Source of the DNA: Lingula anatina
Taxonomy: Eukaryota > Brachiopoda > Lingulata > Lingulida > Lingulidae
Assembly (NCBI RefSeq): GCF_001039355.2
Contig: NW_019775512.1
Coordinates: 1 to 41,594, forward strand
DNA length: 41,594 bases
Direction of reading: 5' to 3'
Positions 27,601 to 35,196 of this stretch are shown piece by piece; position 1 is the first letter of the stretch; each line of letters opens with the position of its first letter. Both the position numbers and the translations under genes were made by a program. The notes under the pieces are model-generated. The model saw only the letters and a program-made list of their open reading frames with translations. It did not search any database and was not told where the DNA came from.

Positions 27601-30600
27601 ACACATACTGTGCAATGTTTTAAGTAACAGCACTTTTTCCAGAAAACAGGTCTTTCGTTTTTCTACCAATGGGTTGCAGATTCTGCAAGTGCATAGCCAG
27701 GAATTTATCAGAATTAATTTTGGCAGGAAACATGGAGGCATGCAGTTGTCATGCAGACATCATCATAACCACACATGTGCCTAATTTTAGGATACTTTTC
27801 TGCTTCAACTCCTTAACACACCAAAAACCAAACTGCAAATTACATGAACCAGACACCTACAATCTCTATTGATAAGTAACATCTCAAAGCTGGAATCAAA
27901 TTTATCTTCAAATTTCAAGGTTTGCTCTCTCAAACTTGCGTACCTTGACTCTTTTGCTGCAGCAAACTGTGAAAACCACATCTTTATTTTCCAATTTGGC
28001 AGTGAAGGTTCAAGAACATTTTAAGGTCATTAACTATGTTTTGTTAACAATTTGAGCTTGGTCCCACCTGTGACTAAAGGGGAGGAGGGCCGTGCCAGGT
28101 GACTGTATGAACTGTTCTGACTTAATGGTGGCCATAGAAAGCAGGGAGAAAAAGGCATAAACAGAACTGGAAATATAATAGTCCGCAGGGCTACAATTTT
28201 TGACAGATCTGTTTCTAAATTTGATATGCCTGTCAGGGTGCATGCTGGAAGATAAGGACATTGGCTAAAGTGTGTTATGAGTGTATACCCAATGTTGTCA
28301 AACCACTTGTCTCTGCCCTTACCACTTCACTCATTATATCTAAAAGATAACATTGGTCACTTAAACTATAATGAAGGGCATCATTCATCTGGCATACCAA
28401 GATCTCTGCCCATGTGTACATTATAACCAAGATATTTAGATAATTATCATATCAAAAGGATTTAGTAAATTCTAATATGGGTTGTCTAACCAACAGTCAT
28501 TCAAAACGATGTCTTTTATACTTAATAATTAAAAAAACAATGATACTTACTCTCAAATCTTATCTTATATTGCAGAATTTGAATTTCTATTATTATTGTG
28601 CATTAAGTGTGAAAAGCAAACAACTAACAGACTAATGAATACTTTGAGGTTGGGTAAATATGCATGTTTTTCTAACCCCTGTATTTTAACTCATTGAATA
28701 CAATTTCCACTCACATATATATATAAATGGCAGTATCATACTACTTACCTATTTCACCAGTTGTCTAGACAAATGAATTAAGATTAAGAGAAGATCCTAG
28801 AACAAGGAAAAGATGGTCTGACAAAGAGGATCCAGCAATATATGGTGTCAAAGCACCACCCAACATATTTCAACGCCACTCTTAAACATTAAATATCAAA
28901 AAATTCTTTTTTAAACATTTTTCATCCACCATTATGATGCCTCTCACTCCCTAAAATATTTTTTTTAACATGGAAAACTATCAAAAGTAAAAATCTGATT
29001 TTGTGGGAATCATATATATCATTTATAATTTCTTTTTTATATTTATTAAACCTCCCAAACATACCCTACTGAACACATGGCAAGTGTTCTTATTTCAACA
29101 TTCCTGTTATTTAACCTTGTCAAATCAGTATCTATAGATTCCATAGTCCCAACCGTATGAAAACGATATACTGGCAAAAAAGTACTTACAAAAATGGGAC
29201 ATTTATTGAAAAATATGGCAATAATCAAAACATAGAAAACACTCATTCTCTCCACTATCTAATAATATAAAAACCAAATTATATTGAAAAAGACACATAA
29301 GCTATATTTAACTAACACTGTCATTATTGTACGCTGCATATTACTGCTGAAACATGCAAAATTAGGAAGAACTTGTAGAATACAATGAATGAAAGATTTA
29401 AATACAAGTGCAATTTCAGGACTACACTCGTCATCATTATGCTGCACTAGTTACCTTGAATTTTGTGGTCAATTTCATTTTGCTGAGCACTTACTCATCT
29501 CAAGGCAGGACGTGCAAACTTGTGGTTTAGTTATTATGGTTTTCTGGCATGCAGCTCATGAAGAGTGACGCAACTACAACTCTATACATTCAATAAATAA
29601 AATGGCTTTTGTCCCAATGTTTATCATCTCCAATGATCCATTTACTATTATAGATTGTTGGCCATATTAACTAAACATGTATATATTAACTAAGCATTTT
29701 AATTTTTCCCATTTTCAAAATATATTTCTGTATGGAGATGGTCTTCTCTACCAAGACAAGTCAAGCAAATTAACTGGTGGATTATGTTAGCAGAAAGAGA
29801 CTAGCATGGACAAAGACATTTTCAGACAGACAGTCATGTTAAGCCTTAGGTCATGAATCTCTCGTTTTATTTGGTGTATGCATGACAAAAGAAAAGTCAT
29901 GGCAGAAAGAGGCATGACATAGCACTGAGCCCAGAATCTTCACGAGCAATTTCTAGACAAATAACACACAAGGAGTATGAAGTCCATTTTAGTGTCATCT
30001 AAATTCAGACCTTGAATCCTGTTGTCACATACACAGTGACATTGTCCATATCAATGACAATGCACAAATTAAGGGACTCAATCCTCCTAGCCTAAGACCT
30101 TGGACCTTTCGGGCTGTTCATACATGCACTGTGTTTATAACCACAACAATAACCAGCATGGAAACGTAATGCCTTCCATCTTTTTAGCATTCTTGTCACA
30201 CCTATGAAATATGATACCTATTGTTACAATGATAGAGGAAGGTGTTTTCTATCAACGTAGATAAAAACATCCTATTGTCAAGTATAAAATCAATGTGAGA
30301 CAGTCATCTAGTATGCTACATCTGCCTTATAATGTTTGACTCAACAATTATGCACAAGTATGTCTCAACAATGAGCAAGGCATGGCACACTTTTCCTATA
30401 TATGGATATAGATCTAAAAATGAAAATATATATACATAAGGATATAAAACAAAAAATGAAAACAGATTTAAGAATTCCGGAAACCAGGATATCCGCAATG
30501 GAACACTATCTGACATTCTATACATTAGCATTATAGTTACCTAAGGACAAGGAAATTGTCAAATAAGACTTGTAACCACAAAAGGAAGCATGTAACTTCA

Positions 30601-32024
30601 GGAAAAAAATCACTTGTACATAAAATACCTAAGGGAAGCATCCTATAATGAATGATATCTTTCTAGCTTCCTAGATAGTCCAATTATTTCATTATAGAAG
30701 AATACAGGTGGTAAGTGACCTATCATACAACTTATCAATAATCTTAAACCAATAAAACCACTGATGCTACCTTAAAAAGAGTTCTAAATATCCATATACC
30801 ATGCTTAATAAGGTCAAGCACCATTGCCATGACATAATTATCTACATTTTGTCTTATTCAGTATTGGGATTACTCAAAATTTCAAAAGTCTCACTTATTC
30901 CAATGTCTTTTTTTTTTTTCAAGGCACTTAATGTATACTTAATCATAAATTATTTTTTACGAGAAGCTTTGGGGATTATCAGAAACACCATTCACCTTTT
31001 TAAAATCAAAATAAATAGTGCTCTGGGAAATCTAGAATGCAGATTTCAATGGAATTTGATGAGTAACTACCTTAAAGTAAAATATGATTCTGGTAAGTAG
31101 TGTGCTATACTTTAAATGAAAATGACGCATGAACAAAATTGTCAACTTGGCGGCTTAACTTAAGTAACTTTTATCTAAAAAGGTATCGATGGGTACTACA
31201 GGAGTGGCTTCTACTGTCCCAAGGCTACGATTTTACATTGCGCATGAGACACTACTGACAAATCAACAAGCGGCTGCCTATGTGTGATTATGAATGGTTA
31301 TGTTCCCTCTTGGTGTATGCCAAATTTCATTTTCATACAGTAATCCTCTACTGAGCAAGATGAGAAAAAGTGTTATTTCTTGTCCAAAATGGGTCCCCCA
31401 ACGTTATAGTCTTTAAAGTTACAGGTGGTGGTATGTACATTTTTGCAACAGCATTTCTCTTGCAATAATTAAAATGTGTTTTGTTGTCAGTTTGTGCTTA
31501 TATTTCAATTGTTGCAGACGATTGTTGGAAGTTGGGGAGTAACTTCAAATCGAAATGAAGTGAATGGCAGTATCGGTTACATAACAGAAAGATACAGTTT
31601 AACTAAAGTGGATTCATGACTAAAAGCTGCAATGTACAATTTGCACTTTTAGAAAAGCAGCAGAGTCTTATATGATGTTATATCGATGTTTTGGTCTCAT
31701 GTTTTCACACCACTTGCATTTCTCCAACCATTCTACTCAATAAACTAAATTTGTCGACAAAAATCAATACAGTGTGCAAAGTGTCACTATTGACAGCAAA
31801 CATAAAGGCCCTATTAAAGTAGAGCACTCCTGCCTAAGGAAAGACTGAAATGACATGACCACATTGTAAAAACTAAATTGTCGGTCAAACTTACAGTCCA
31901 AATGCTTCTTCTTTGGTCCAATGACTTCCTCTGTCGTCGCTTTGCAGATCGATTTGGCCAAGCCCTGTCCGACCACCGTGTGCTTTGCAGCAAGCACACG
32001 GTCTACTATGCTTTGTTTGGACAT
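4716..32024 (-). CDS. PICALM: PICALM/AP180-family clathrin assembly protein (27 coding exons, 862 aa)
   Basis: Endocytic adaptor that binds PI(4,5)P2 at the plasma membrane through an N-terminal ANTH domain and recruits clathrin and AP-2 through a disordered C-terminal region. The join on the minus strand is given exon by exon below; exon lengths sum to 2589 nt with no phase break. Residues 1-270 are ANTH: K28 and K38-K39-K40-H41 form the family lipid-binding motif, followed by [19 protein letters not shown] and [20 protein letters not shown]. The rest has DLF/DLL/ELL clathrin-type motifs, NPF at 425-427, a block [11 protein letters not shown] like vertebrate PICALM GGFDELGGLLKP, a block TGGANWQP, and a terminal DPF (AP-2 ear type) at 857-859. 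The first ATG follows an in-frame stop. Human PICALM is about 650 aa and SNAP91 about 900, so length is in family range. Invertebrates usually have one such gene, so PICALM versus SNAP91 cannot be separated here. Individual cassette exons may be skipped in real transcripts. Confidence 0.95.
5068..5133 (-). CDS. PICALM: Coding exon 26: Met/Gly-rich tail
   Basis: Residues 790-811, [20 protein letters not shown] plus YM. Acceptor tttaag, donor gtaatg, phase 0 at both ends. Similar in character to the human MIGYGIPPQMG segment. Confidence 0.9.
5330..5459 (-). CDS. PICALM: Coding exon 25: conserved PICALM C-terminal block
   Basis: Residues 746-789, [20 protein letters not shown] onward, matching human NWTQPGEKKLTGGSNWQP. 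Acceptor cttttag, donor gtaagc. Phase 2 in, 0 out. Confidence 0.94.
5692..5748. repeat. (AT)n microsatellite
   Basis: Uninterrupted AT dinucleotide run of about 57 bp in intron 24. Confidence 0.97.
5824..5971 (-). CDS. PICALM: Coding exon 24: conserved PICALM C-terminal block
   Basis: Residues 697-745. [11 protein letters not shown] corresponds to human GGFDELGGLLKP, and [15 protein letters not shown] to human DLDSSLANLVGNLGI. Acceptor ttaag. The donor gtagag lies 4 nt before an in-frame TAG that would end a read-through protein, so intron retention here would truncate the C-terminus. Confidence 0.93.
6287..6660. mobile_element. TTAA-flanked MITE, copy 2 (inverted, enlarged palindrome)
   Basis: 374 bp in intron 23, same terminal repeats as 4231-4560 but opposite orientation. 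Shares the internal blocks (ccattgatggct; tttactccaggaaaattcat). Longer mainly because the internal palindrome is present as two perfect 26-bp units. Confidence 0.87.
6460..6513. repeat. Perfect 54-bp palindrome made of two 26-bp palindromes
   Basis: Two identical self-complementary 26-mers (6460-6485 and 6488-6513, core CTCTTAAGAG) are joined by AT, so the whole is also a perfect palindrome. Lies inside MITE copy 2. Confidence 0.93.
6844..6864 (-). CDS. PICALM: Coding exon 23: candidate 21-nt microexon
   Basis: Encodes GAVEAEQ (690-696), phase 1-1. Acceptor cttttag, donor gtgatt. Its short length makes it uncertain, but it is flanked by good signals and omission would keep the frame. Confidence 0.6.
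6865..7986 (-). other. Intron 22
   Basis: 1.1 kb between exon 22 and microexon 23. One exon-like segment near 7262-7293 has splice-like ends but the wrong length for the phase (see rejected). Otherwise nothing recognised. Confidence 0.65.
7987..8073 (-). CDS. PICALM: Coding exon 22: phase 1-1 cassette-type exon, degenerate motif
   Basis: Residues 661-689, [20 protein letters not shown] onward. GQMIF aligns with the GDLLF position of the neighbouring exons but lacks the acidic residue. Acceptor tgcaag (weak), donor gtcagt. Confidence 0.86.
8579..8644 (-). CDS. PICALM: Coding exon 21: phase 1-1 cassette-type exon with GELLF
   Basis: Residues 639-660, [20 protein letters not shown] onward; ELLF at 647-650. 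Acceptor tccaag (weak), donor gttggt. Confidence 0.86.
8932..9012 (-). CDS. PICALM: Coding exon 20: phase 1-1 cassette-type exon with GDLLF
   Basis: Residues 612-638, [20 protein letters not shown] onward; DLLF at 624-627. Acceptor gttag, donor gttagt. Confidence 0.88.
9347..9421 (-). CDS. PICALM: Coding exon 19: phase 1-1 cassette-type exon with GDLLF
   Basis: Residues 587-611, [20 protein letters not shown] onward; DLLF at 599-602. Acceptor ctttag, donor gttggt. Confidence 0.88.
9709..9801 (-). CDS. PICALM: Coding exon 18: phase 1-1 cassette-type exon with GELLF
   Basis: Residues 556-586; [12 protein letters not shown] includes ELLF at 566-569 and a proline run that could bind SH3 domains. 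Acceptor ttatag. The donor gtctcc is poor, making this the least certain 3' boundary of the array, but the phase fits. Confidence 0.8.
   Translation of the reverse strand, partial: FPGKPVPLQESSFSLLLHHHLLCPLQQSYH
9834..9878. repeat. (AG)n microsatellite
   Basis: Uninterrupted AG run of about 45 bp, about 30 bp upstream (transcript sense) of the acceptor of exon 18. In the transcript it reads CUCUCU, so it may serve as a very long polypyrimidine tract and PTB-type binding site. Confidence 0.95.
10319..10378 (-). CDS. PICALM: Coding exon 17: phase 1-1 cassette-type exon with DLF
   Basis: Residues 536-555, [23 protein letters not shown] at 539-541. Acceptor ttatag, donor gtcggt. Confidence 0.85.
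10725..10808 (-). CDS. PICALM: Coding exon 16: phase 1-1 cassette-type exon
   Basis: Residues 508-535, [20 protein letters not shown] onward; DPL at 514-516. Acceptor ctaaag (weak), donor gttggt. Confidence 0.85.
10809..13169 (-). other. Introns 14 and 15 around exon 15
   Basis: Two introns of about 1.0 and 1.25 kb, the longest inside the cassette array apart from intron 22. I looked for further phase 1-1 exons and found none I would defend. Confidence 0.6.
12063..12125 (-). CDS. PICALM: Coding exon 15: phase 1-1 cassette-type exon
   Basis: Residues 487-507, [20 protein letters not shown] plus Pro: low-complexity Gly/Met/Pro. Acceptor ggtccag, donor gtgagt. Confidence 0.85.
13170..13262 (-). 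CDS. PICALM: Coding exon 14: phase 1-1 cassette-type exon
   Basis: Residues 456-486, [20 protein letters not shown] onward: Asn/Ala/Gly-rich with NAF and AAF aromatic anchors. Acceptor tttcag, donor gtactg. Confidence 0.88.
13681..13981 (-). CDS. PICALM: Coding exon 13: clathrin/EH-binding segment
   Basis: Largest exon, residues 356-455 plus 1 nt. After [12 protein letters not shown] it is Ser/Thr/Ala/Pro-rich and disordered in character. Peptide motifs: DLF at 400-402, DDLLEL at 417-422 (clathrin-box-like), NPF at 425-427 (EH-domain ligand) and NPW at 451-453. Acceptor tcccag, donor gttagt; ends in phase 1. Confidence 0.93.
14607..14627 (-). CDS. PICALM: Coding exon 12: candidate 21-nt microexon
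   Basis: Encodes VSKAKEQ. It is flanked by a good acceptor (catttttag) and donor gtagat, is in phase 0 at both ends, and would extend the charged helix between LQQLK and EQKLREQ. Skipping it keeps the frame. Evidence is splice signals plus composition only. Confidence 0.6.
15153..15297 (-). CDS. PICALM: Coding exon 11: linker with charged helix
   Basis: Residues 300-348. A Ser/Gly-rich stretch leads into [20 protein letters not shown], a short charged, coiled-coil-like helix equivalent to human EEEQARLKALK. Acceptor ttccag, donor gtgcat. Confidence 0.9.
15827..15915 (-). CDS. PICALM: Coding exon 10: ANTH-linker junction
   Basis: Residues 271-299, [20 protein letters not shown] then an Ala/Pro/Thr stretch. 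Acceptor tttag, donor gtaaag. The first twenty residues are the same as in vertebrate PICALM. Confidence 0.95.
15916..17484 (-). other. Intron 9
   Basis: 1.6 kb. Poly-A tract at 16845; otherwise nothing recognised. Confidence 0.75.
16845..16875. repeat. Poly-A tract
   Basis: 31 consecutive A in intron 9 (poly-U in the transcript). Confidence 0.97.
17485..17526 (-). CDS. PICALM: Coding exon 9 (42 nt): end of ANTH domain
   Basis: Residues 257-270, [14 protein letters not shown], matching human QVGIDRGDIPDLSQ. Acceptor ttccag, donor gtgagt, phase 0 at both ends. Confidence 0.94.
17772..17878 (-). CDS. PICALM: Coding exon 8: ANTH domain
   Basis: Residues 221-256, [20 protein letters not shown] through SEFLKVAE, nearly the same as human. 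Acceptor ttccag, donor gtaagc. Confidence 0.95.
18096..18207 (-). CDS. PICALM: Coding exon 7: ANTH domain
   Basis: Residues 184-220, [20 protein letters not shown] through NDGIINLL, plus 1 nt. Acceptor ttccag, donor gtaagt. Strong match to human [21 protein letters not shown]. Confidence 0.95.
18632..18666. repeat. Poly-A tract ending near an N
   Basis: 31 consecutive A followed by aattt and an N at 18666. Either a retroposon tail on the plus strand or a homopolymer where the assembly lost confidence. Confidence 0.9.
19171..19230. repeat. Perfect 27-bp hairpin in intron 6
   Basis: Arms 19171-19197 and 19204-19230 are exact complements (core catgcacttccacatta) with a 6-nt loop tcctcc. Could be a MITE remnant or an RNA hairpin. 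Confidence 0.9.
19652..19708 (-). CDS. PICALM: Coding exon 6: ANTH domain
   Basis: Nineteen codons, [19 protein letters not shown] (residues 165-183), like human LLKTVPIIQNQMDALLDFN. Acceptor tttag, donor gtaagt, phase 0 at both ends. Confidence 0.95.
19986..20025 (-). CDS. PICALM: Coding exon 5 (40 nt): ANTH domain
   Basis: Encodes [14 protein letters not shown] across the exon 4/5 junction, matching human GADGVMRTMNTEK. Acceptor ttgcag, donor gtatgg, ends in phase 0. Confidence 0.92.
20026..24672 (-). other. Intron 4
   Basis: 4.6 kb of AT-rich sequence with a poly-T run near 21222. Open frames here are short and lack gene-like composition. No repeat structure seen by eye. Confidence 0.75.
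24673..24775 (-). CDS. PICALM: Coding exon 4: ANTH domain core
   Basis: Residues 117-150, [20 protein letters not shown] through DFCKVKR, plus GG. The acceptor is ttgcag. Two donors overlap: gttggt after ...AGAGG and gtaaaa 4 nt later. Only gttggt keeps the frame into exon 5 (Gly-Lys-Asp-Asp-Gly); the other would meet a stop at once. Confidence 0.93.
25042..25117 (-). CDS. PICALM: Coding exon 3: ANTH domain
   Basis: Residues 92-116, [10 protein letters not shown] ... FLDKNGVQ, plus 1 nt. Acceptor tttcag, donor gtaagt. Corresponds to human RFIQYLASRNTLFNLSNFLD. Confidence 0.95.
25118..27016 (-). other. Intron 2
   Basis: 1.9 kb. Holds the fold-back element at 26301-26600 and a G run near 26262. 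Nothing else recognised. Confidence 0.8.
26301..26600. mobile_element. Fold-back (long inverted repeat) element
   Basis: Two inverted arms of about 105 bp (26301-26405 and 26497-26600), about 90% or more alike by eye, share cagatcgagaagagc, gacctaaatatggcagacc and gtaatggtctctc. They flank a GC-richer loop with a C run. No ORF. In intron 2; would form a strong RNA hairpin in the pre-mRNA. Confidence 0.88.
27017..27159 (-). CDS. PICALM: Coding exon 2: ANTH domain
   Basis: Residues 44-91, [11 protein letters not shown] ... [11 protein letters not shown]. Acceptor tttcag, donor gtgggt. It completes the codon split at the end of exon 1 (T + AC = Tyr) and matches human YLIQCTNEMNVNIPQLAD closely. 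Confidence 0.95.
27160..31894 (-). other. Intron 1
   Basis: 4.7 kb between exon 2 and exon 1 (copy A). Holds the 44-bp palindrome near its 3' end and the left part of duplication copy A from 30766. I see no nested gene. Confidence 0.8.
27315..27358. repeat. Perfect 44-bp palindrome in intron 1
   Basis: Self-complementary with no loop, centred on atgatatatcat; arms contain ttcaagtatg. Function unknown. Confidence 0.92.
31895..32024 (-). CDS. PICALM: Coding exon 1 (copy A): ANTH helix 0 and PIP2 motif
   Basis: Encodes residues 1-43, from [10 protein letters not shown] to KKKHLD, then 1 nt of the next codon; donor gtaagt. It holds the amphipathic N-terminal helix and the lipid-binding residues K28, K38, K39, K40 and H41. 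The ATG at 32024 is the first after an in-frame TAA about 35 nt upstream. A possible acceptor (tttttttag at about 32099) raises the chance of an upstream non-coding exon. An identical coding copy lies at 34671-34800. Confidence 0.93.
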
Positions 32025-32109
32025 GATTTCCTCACCCCTGTCACTCAACAACTTTTATGGGAAAGCTCCAAGGGCCAAAATGACCCAGTTAACTTCACCT
32101 AAAAAATAA

Positions 32110-32420
32110 AGGGGTGGGTGCACCTGCGGTACAGTCTAAAGATGGCGGAGAATTGAAGATATGGCAGTCACGTGAACAAGGAGCACTTATAAACTGTAAT
32201 CAAAACGAATTTGCTCTGGTAAAGAATGTTATTGAGCAGCCTAGATATTAAAAAACAAATAAATTGTGGAAAGTAGATGCGGGTGTCAAACAGGTATAGC
32301 TTTCTGGTCAGCCAGTAGTAATATATATCGTATGATAATCTTGCTTTAATTGCTGCTCCCCTCTCAGCCTCGGTTCAATGTTCCACTTCCGGGGCAACCA
32401 TGGTTTGAAATCGACGAGAT
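32110..32420 (-). promoter_or_regulatory. Promoter-like region upstream of exon 1 (copy A)
   Basis: Within 400 bp upstream of the start codon lie, on the minus strand, CCGCCATCTT (YY1-type, 32139-32148), the palindromic E-box CACGTG (32169-32174) and CCCGGAAGTG (ETS/GABP-type, 32384-32393) next to a CAACCATGGTT palindrome. There is no obvious TATA box. This is typical of housekeeping promoters, which may work in both directions. The transcription start is inferred only. Confidence 0.45.
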
Positions 32421-33424
32421 TGATTCAACAAAATTCAATAATATTCGACAGGATGACCATCATAATTAATAATCATATGATCGATTAATCCCAAGAATAT
32501 AAAGATTATATAGGTGAGTAGACCGACAAACAAAGGACTTCATTTCCCAGCAATATCTCCATCATTTTTGTGTAAATCCAGTGAACCTGAACTTAGAAGT
32601 AGGTCAATAAAAGGTCACATAATGCAGGGATTTCAATATTGCAGTATTATTATGCTGCTTGCTCTGTAATGTAGTGATTAGGGTGTGTTAGGAGATTTAT
32701 TTGTTTAGAGTGTAGAAATCATGTGATGCTTAGCAGTAAATTGTTTTGATATCCGCGTGAAACTTTGTTACATTTGCTTTGGCAAAACAAGACCAGTAGC
32801 ACCAGCAGGTGGGTATCTTGTGTCTGCTATCACTGTATCAGTATCAAATTGTCAAACACTTCTGACCAGTCAGAGCTTGAGATGATGTCACATATGTTGA
32901 TCCATATCATGAACTGTGAATAGCATTTCAAAATGAAAAGAAAACAAAAAGACAATAACATAAATGCTGCCATTCTTTGTTGTATATAATATCTGTTATA
33001 CATTGCCATTAATCTCATTATTGTCATCCAAATGCTTGCTGTCAAAAAAACTAGATTTAAACATGCTTCTGCACACATGGGAAATGTACTGGAAATTGAA
33101 TAAGGGCAGTTATATGTAATTATTAGCAGGTCTTTTATAAGCAATGGAAACTTGTCTGTACAAAAGTACTAGTACTAAATAGGTATAAGGATTGGCCTGT
33201 TATTAGCATGAAATTTCATGTGTTAATACTACTATTACAATGTCTGATATTCACTCTAAGTGCCAACACACAGTCTGAGGTTCCTATAACTATAATATGA
33301 TGACCAGCTTGTGAATCTATTACCAACTGCATGTCAATGGCTCTAAAATCTTCTGCTTGCCTGTTACTTCTATAGAATGCTGGAGGTTGTTTACTTCCCA
33401 GAAAGATACTCATGAACAATCATT

Positions 33425-33549
33425 GTACCACCAGCGTTAGCGCTGGCGGTACACATGGTTTCGGTCTCGTCCGGATCGTTCCGCCGGCTCCGCCGGACGG
33501 CTACCGTTACCGCTTCTCCTCCTAGACGGTAAGGGCCCCCGTACCCANC
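33425..33549. other. GC-rich junction spacer with an N between the two copies
   Basis: About 125 bp, roughly 65% G+C by hand count and full of CpG, unlike the AT-rich surroundings. It starts with a near-perfect inverted repeat (gtaccaccagcg, 4-nt loop, cgctggcggtac) and ends at an N (33548). No credible coding content. Confidence 0.85.
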
Positions 33550-34670
33550 GCTACCTTAAAAAGAGTTCTAAATATCCATGTACCATGCTTAATAAGGTCA
33601 AGCACCATTGCCATGACATAATCTACATTTTGTCTTATTCAGTATTGGGATTACTCAAAATTTCAAAAGTCCTACTTATTCCAATGTCTTTTTTTTTTCA
33701 AGGCACTTAATGTATACTTAATCATAAATTATTTTTTACGAGAAGCTTTGGGGATTATCAGAAACACCATTCACCTTTTTAAAATCAAAATAAATAGTGC
33801 TCTGGGAAATCTAGAATGCAGATTTCAATGGAATTTGATGAGTAACTACCTTAAAGTAAAATATGATTCTGGTAAGTAGTGTGCTATACTTTAAATGAGA
33901 ATGACGCATGAACAAAATTGTCAACTTGGCGGCTTAACTTCAGTAACTTTTATCTAAAAAGGTATCGATGGGTACTACAGGAGTGGCTTCTACTGTCCCA
34001 AGGCTACGATTTTACATTGCGCATGAGACACTACTGACAAATCAACAAGCGGCTGCCTATGTGTGATTATAAATGGTTATGTTCCCTCTTGGTGTATGCC
34101 AAATTTCATTTTCATACAGTAATCCTCTACTGAGCAAGATGAGAAAAAGTGTTATTTCTTGTCCAAAATGGGTCCCCCAACGTTATAGTCTTTAAAGTTA
34201 CAGGTGGTGGTATGTACATTTTTACAACAGGATTTCTCTAATAATTAAAATGTGTTTTGTTGTCAGTTTGTGCTTATATTTCAATTGTTGCAGACGATTG
34301 TTGGAAGTTGGGGAGTAACTTCAAATCGAAATGAAGTGAATGGCAGTATCGGTTACATAACAGAAAGATACAGTTTAACTTAAGTGGATTCATGACTAAA
34401 AGCTGCAATGTACAATTTGCACTTTTAGAAAAGCAGCAGAGTCTTATATGATGTTATATCGATGTTTTGGTCTCATGTTTTCACACCACTTGCATTTCTC
34501 CAACCATTCGACTCAATAAACTAAATTTGTCGACAAAAATCAATACAGTGTGCAAAGTGTCACTATTGACAGCAAACATAAAGGCCCTATTAAAGTAGAG
34601 CACTCCTGACTAAGGAAAGACTGAAATGACATGACCACATTGTAAAAACTAAATTGTCGGTCAAACTTAC

Positions 34671-34800
34671 AGTCCAAATGCTTCTTCTTTGGTCCAATGA
34701 CTTCCTCTGTCGTCGCTTTGCAGATCGATTTGGCCAAGCCCTGTCCGACCACCGTGTGCTTTGCAGCAAGCACACGGTCTACTATGCTTTGTTTGGACAT
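34671..34800 (-). CDS. PICALM: Duplicate coding exon 1 (copy B)
   Basis: Second copy of the first coding exon, encoding the same 43 residues with the same gtaagt donor, 2776 bp farther upstream. It sits in a direct duplication that also carries the promoter-like region. It has no upstream acceptor of its own inside the duplication that I can establish, so if real it would act as an alternative first exon splicing straight to exon 2 and giving the same protein. It may instead be an uncollapsed haplotype (see findings). Confidence 0.75.
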
Positions 34801-34885
34801 GATTTCCTCACCCCTGTCACTCAACAACTTTTATGGGAAAGCTCCAAGGGCCAAAATGACCCAGTTAACTTCACCTAAAAAATAA

Positions 34886-35196
34886 AGGGGTGGGTGCACC
34901 TGCGGTACAGTCTAAAGATGGCGGAGAATTGAAGATATGGCAGTCACGTGAACAAGGAGCACTTATAAACTGTAATCAAAACGAATTTGCTCTGATAAAG
35001 AATGTTATTGAGCAGCCTAGATATTAAAAAACAAATAAATTGTGGAAAGTAGATGCGGGTGTCAAACAGGTATAGCTTTCTGGTCAGCCAGTAGTAATAT
35101 ATATCGTATGATAATCTTGCTTTAATTGCTGCTCCCCTCTCAGCCTCGGTTCAATGTTCCACTTCCGGGGCAACCATGGTTTGAAATCGACGAGAT
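34886..35196 (-). promoter_or_regulatory. Promoter-like region upstream of duplicated exon 1 (copy B)
   Basis: Same motifs as copy A, shifted by 2776 bp (for example CACGTG at 34945-34950), with no change in the sites. If both copies are real, the gene has two equivalent promoters. Confidence 0.4.

Larger units (their letters stand above)
30766..33424. repeat. Direct duplication, copy A
   Basis: About 2.66 kb, starting at gctaccttaaaaagagttc and ending at catgaacaatcatt. Nearly identical to 33550-36206. Includes exon 1, promoter motifs and part of intron 1. Differences from copy B are scattered single bases and small indels, including two instead of three ACTAGT-type units near 33170. Confidence 0.95.

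Noticed and set aside
31878-32109. Plus-strand open frames opposite exon 1 (and the same at 34654-34885).
   Set aside because: They are the complement of exon 1 and its 5' flank; the minus-strand protein clearly matches the ANTH N-terminus.
32830-33144. 104-codon minus-strand frame, repeated identically at 35606-35920.
   Set aside because: Its conservation reflects only the duplication. Composition is that of random AT-rich DNA and no family is recognised.
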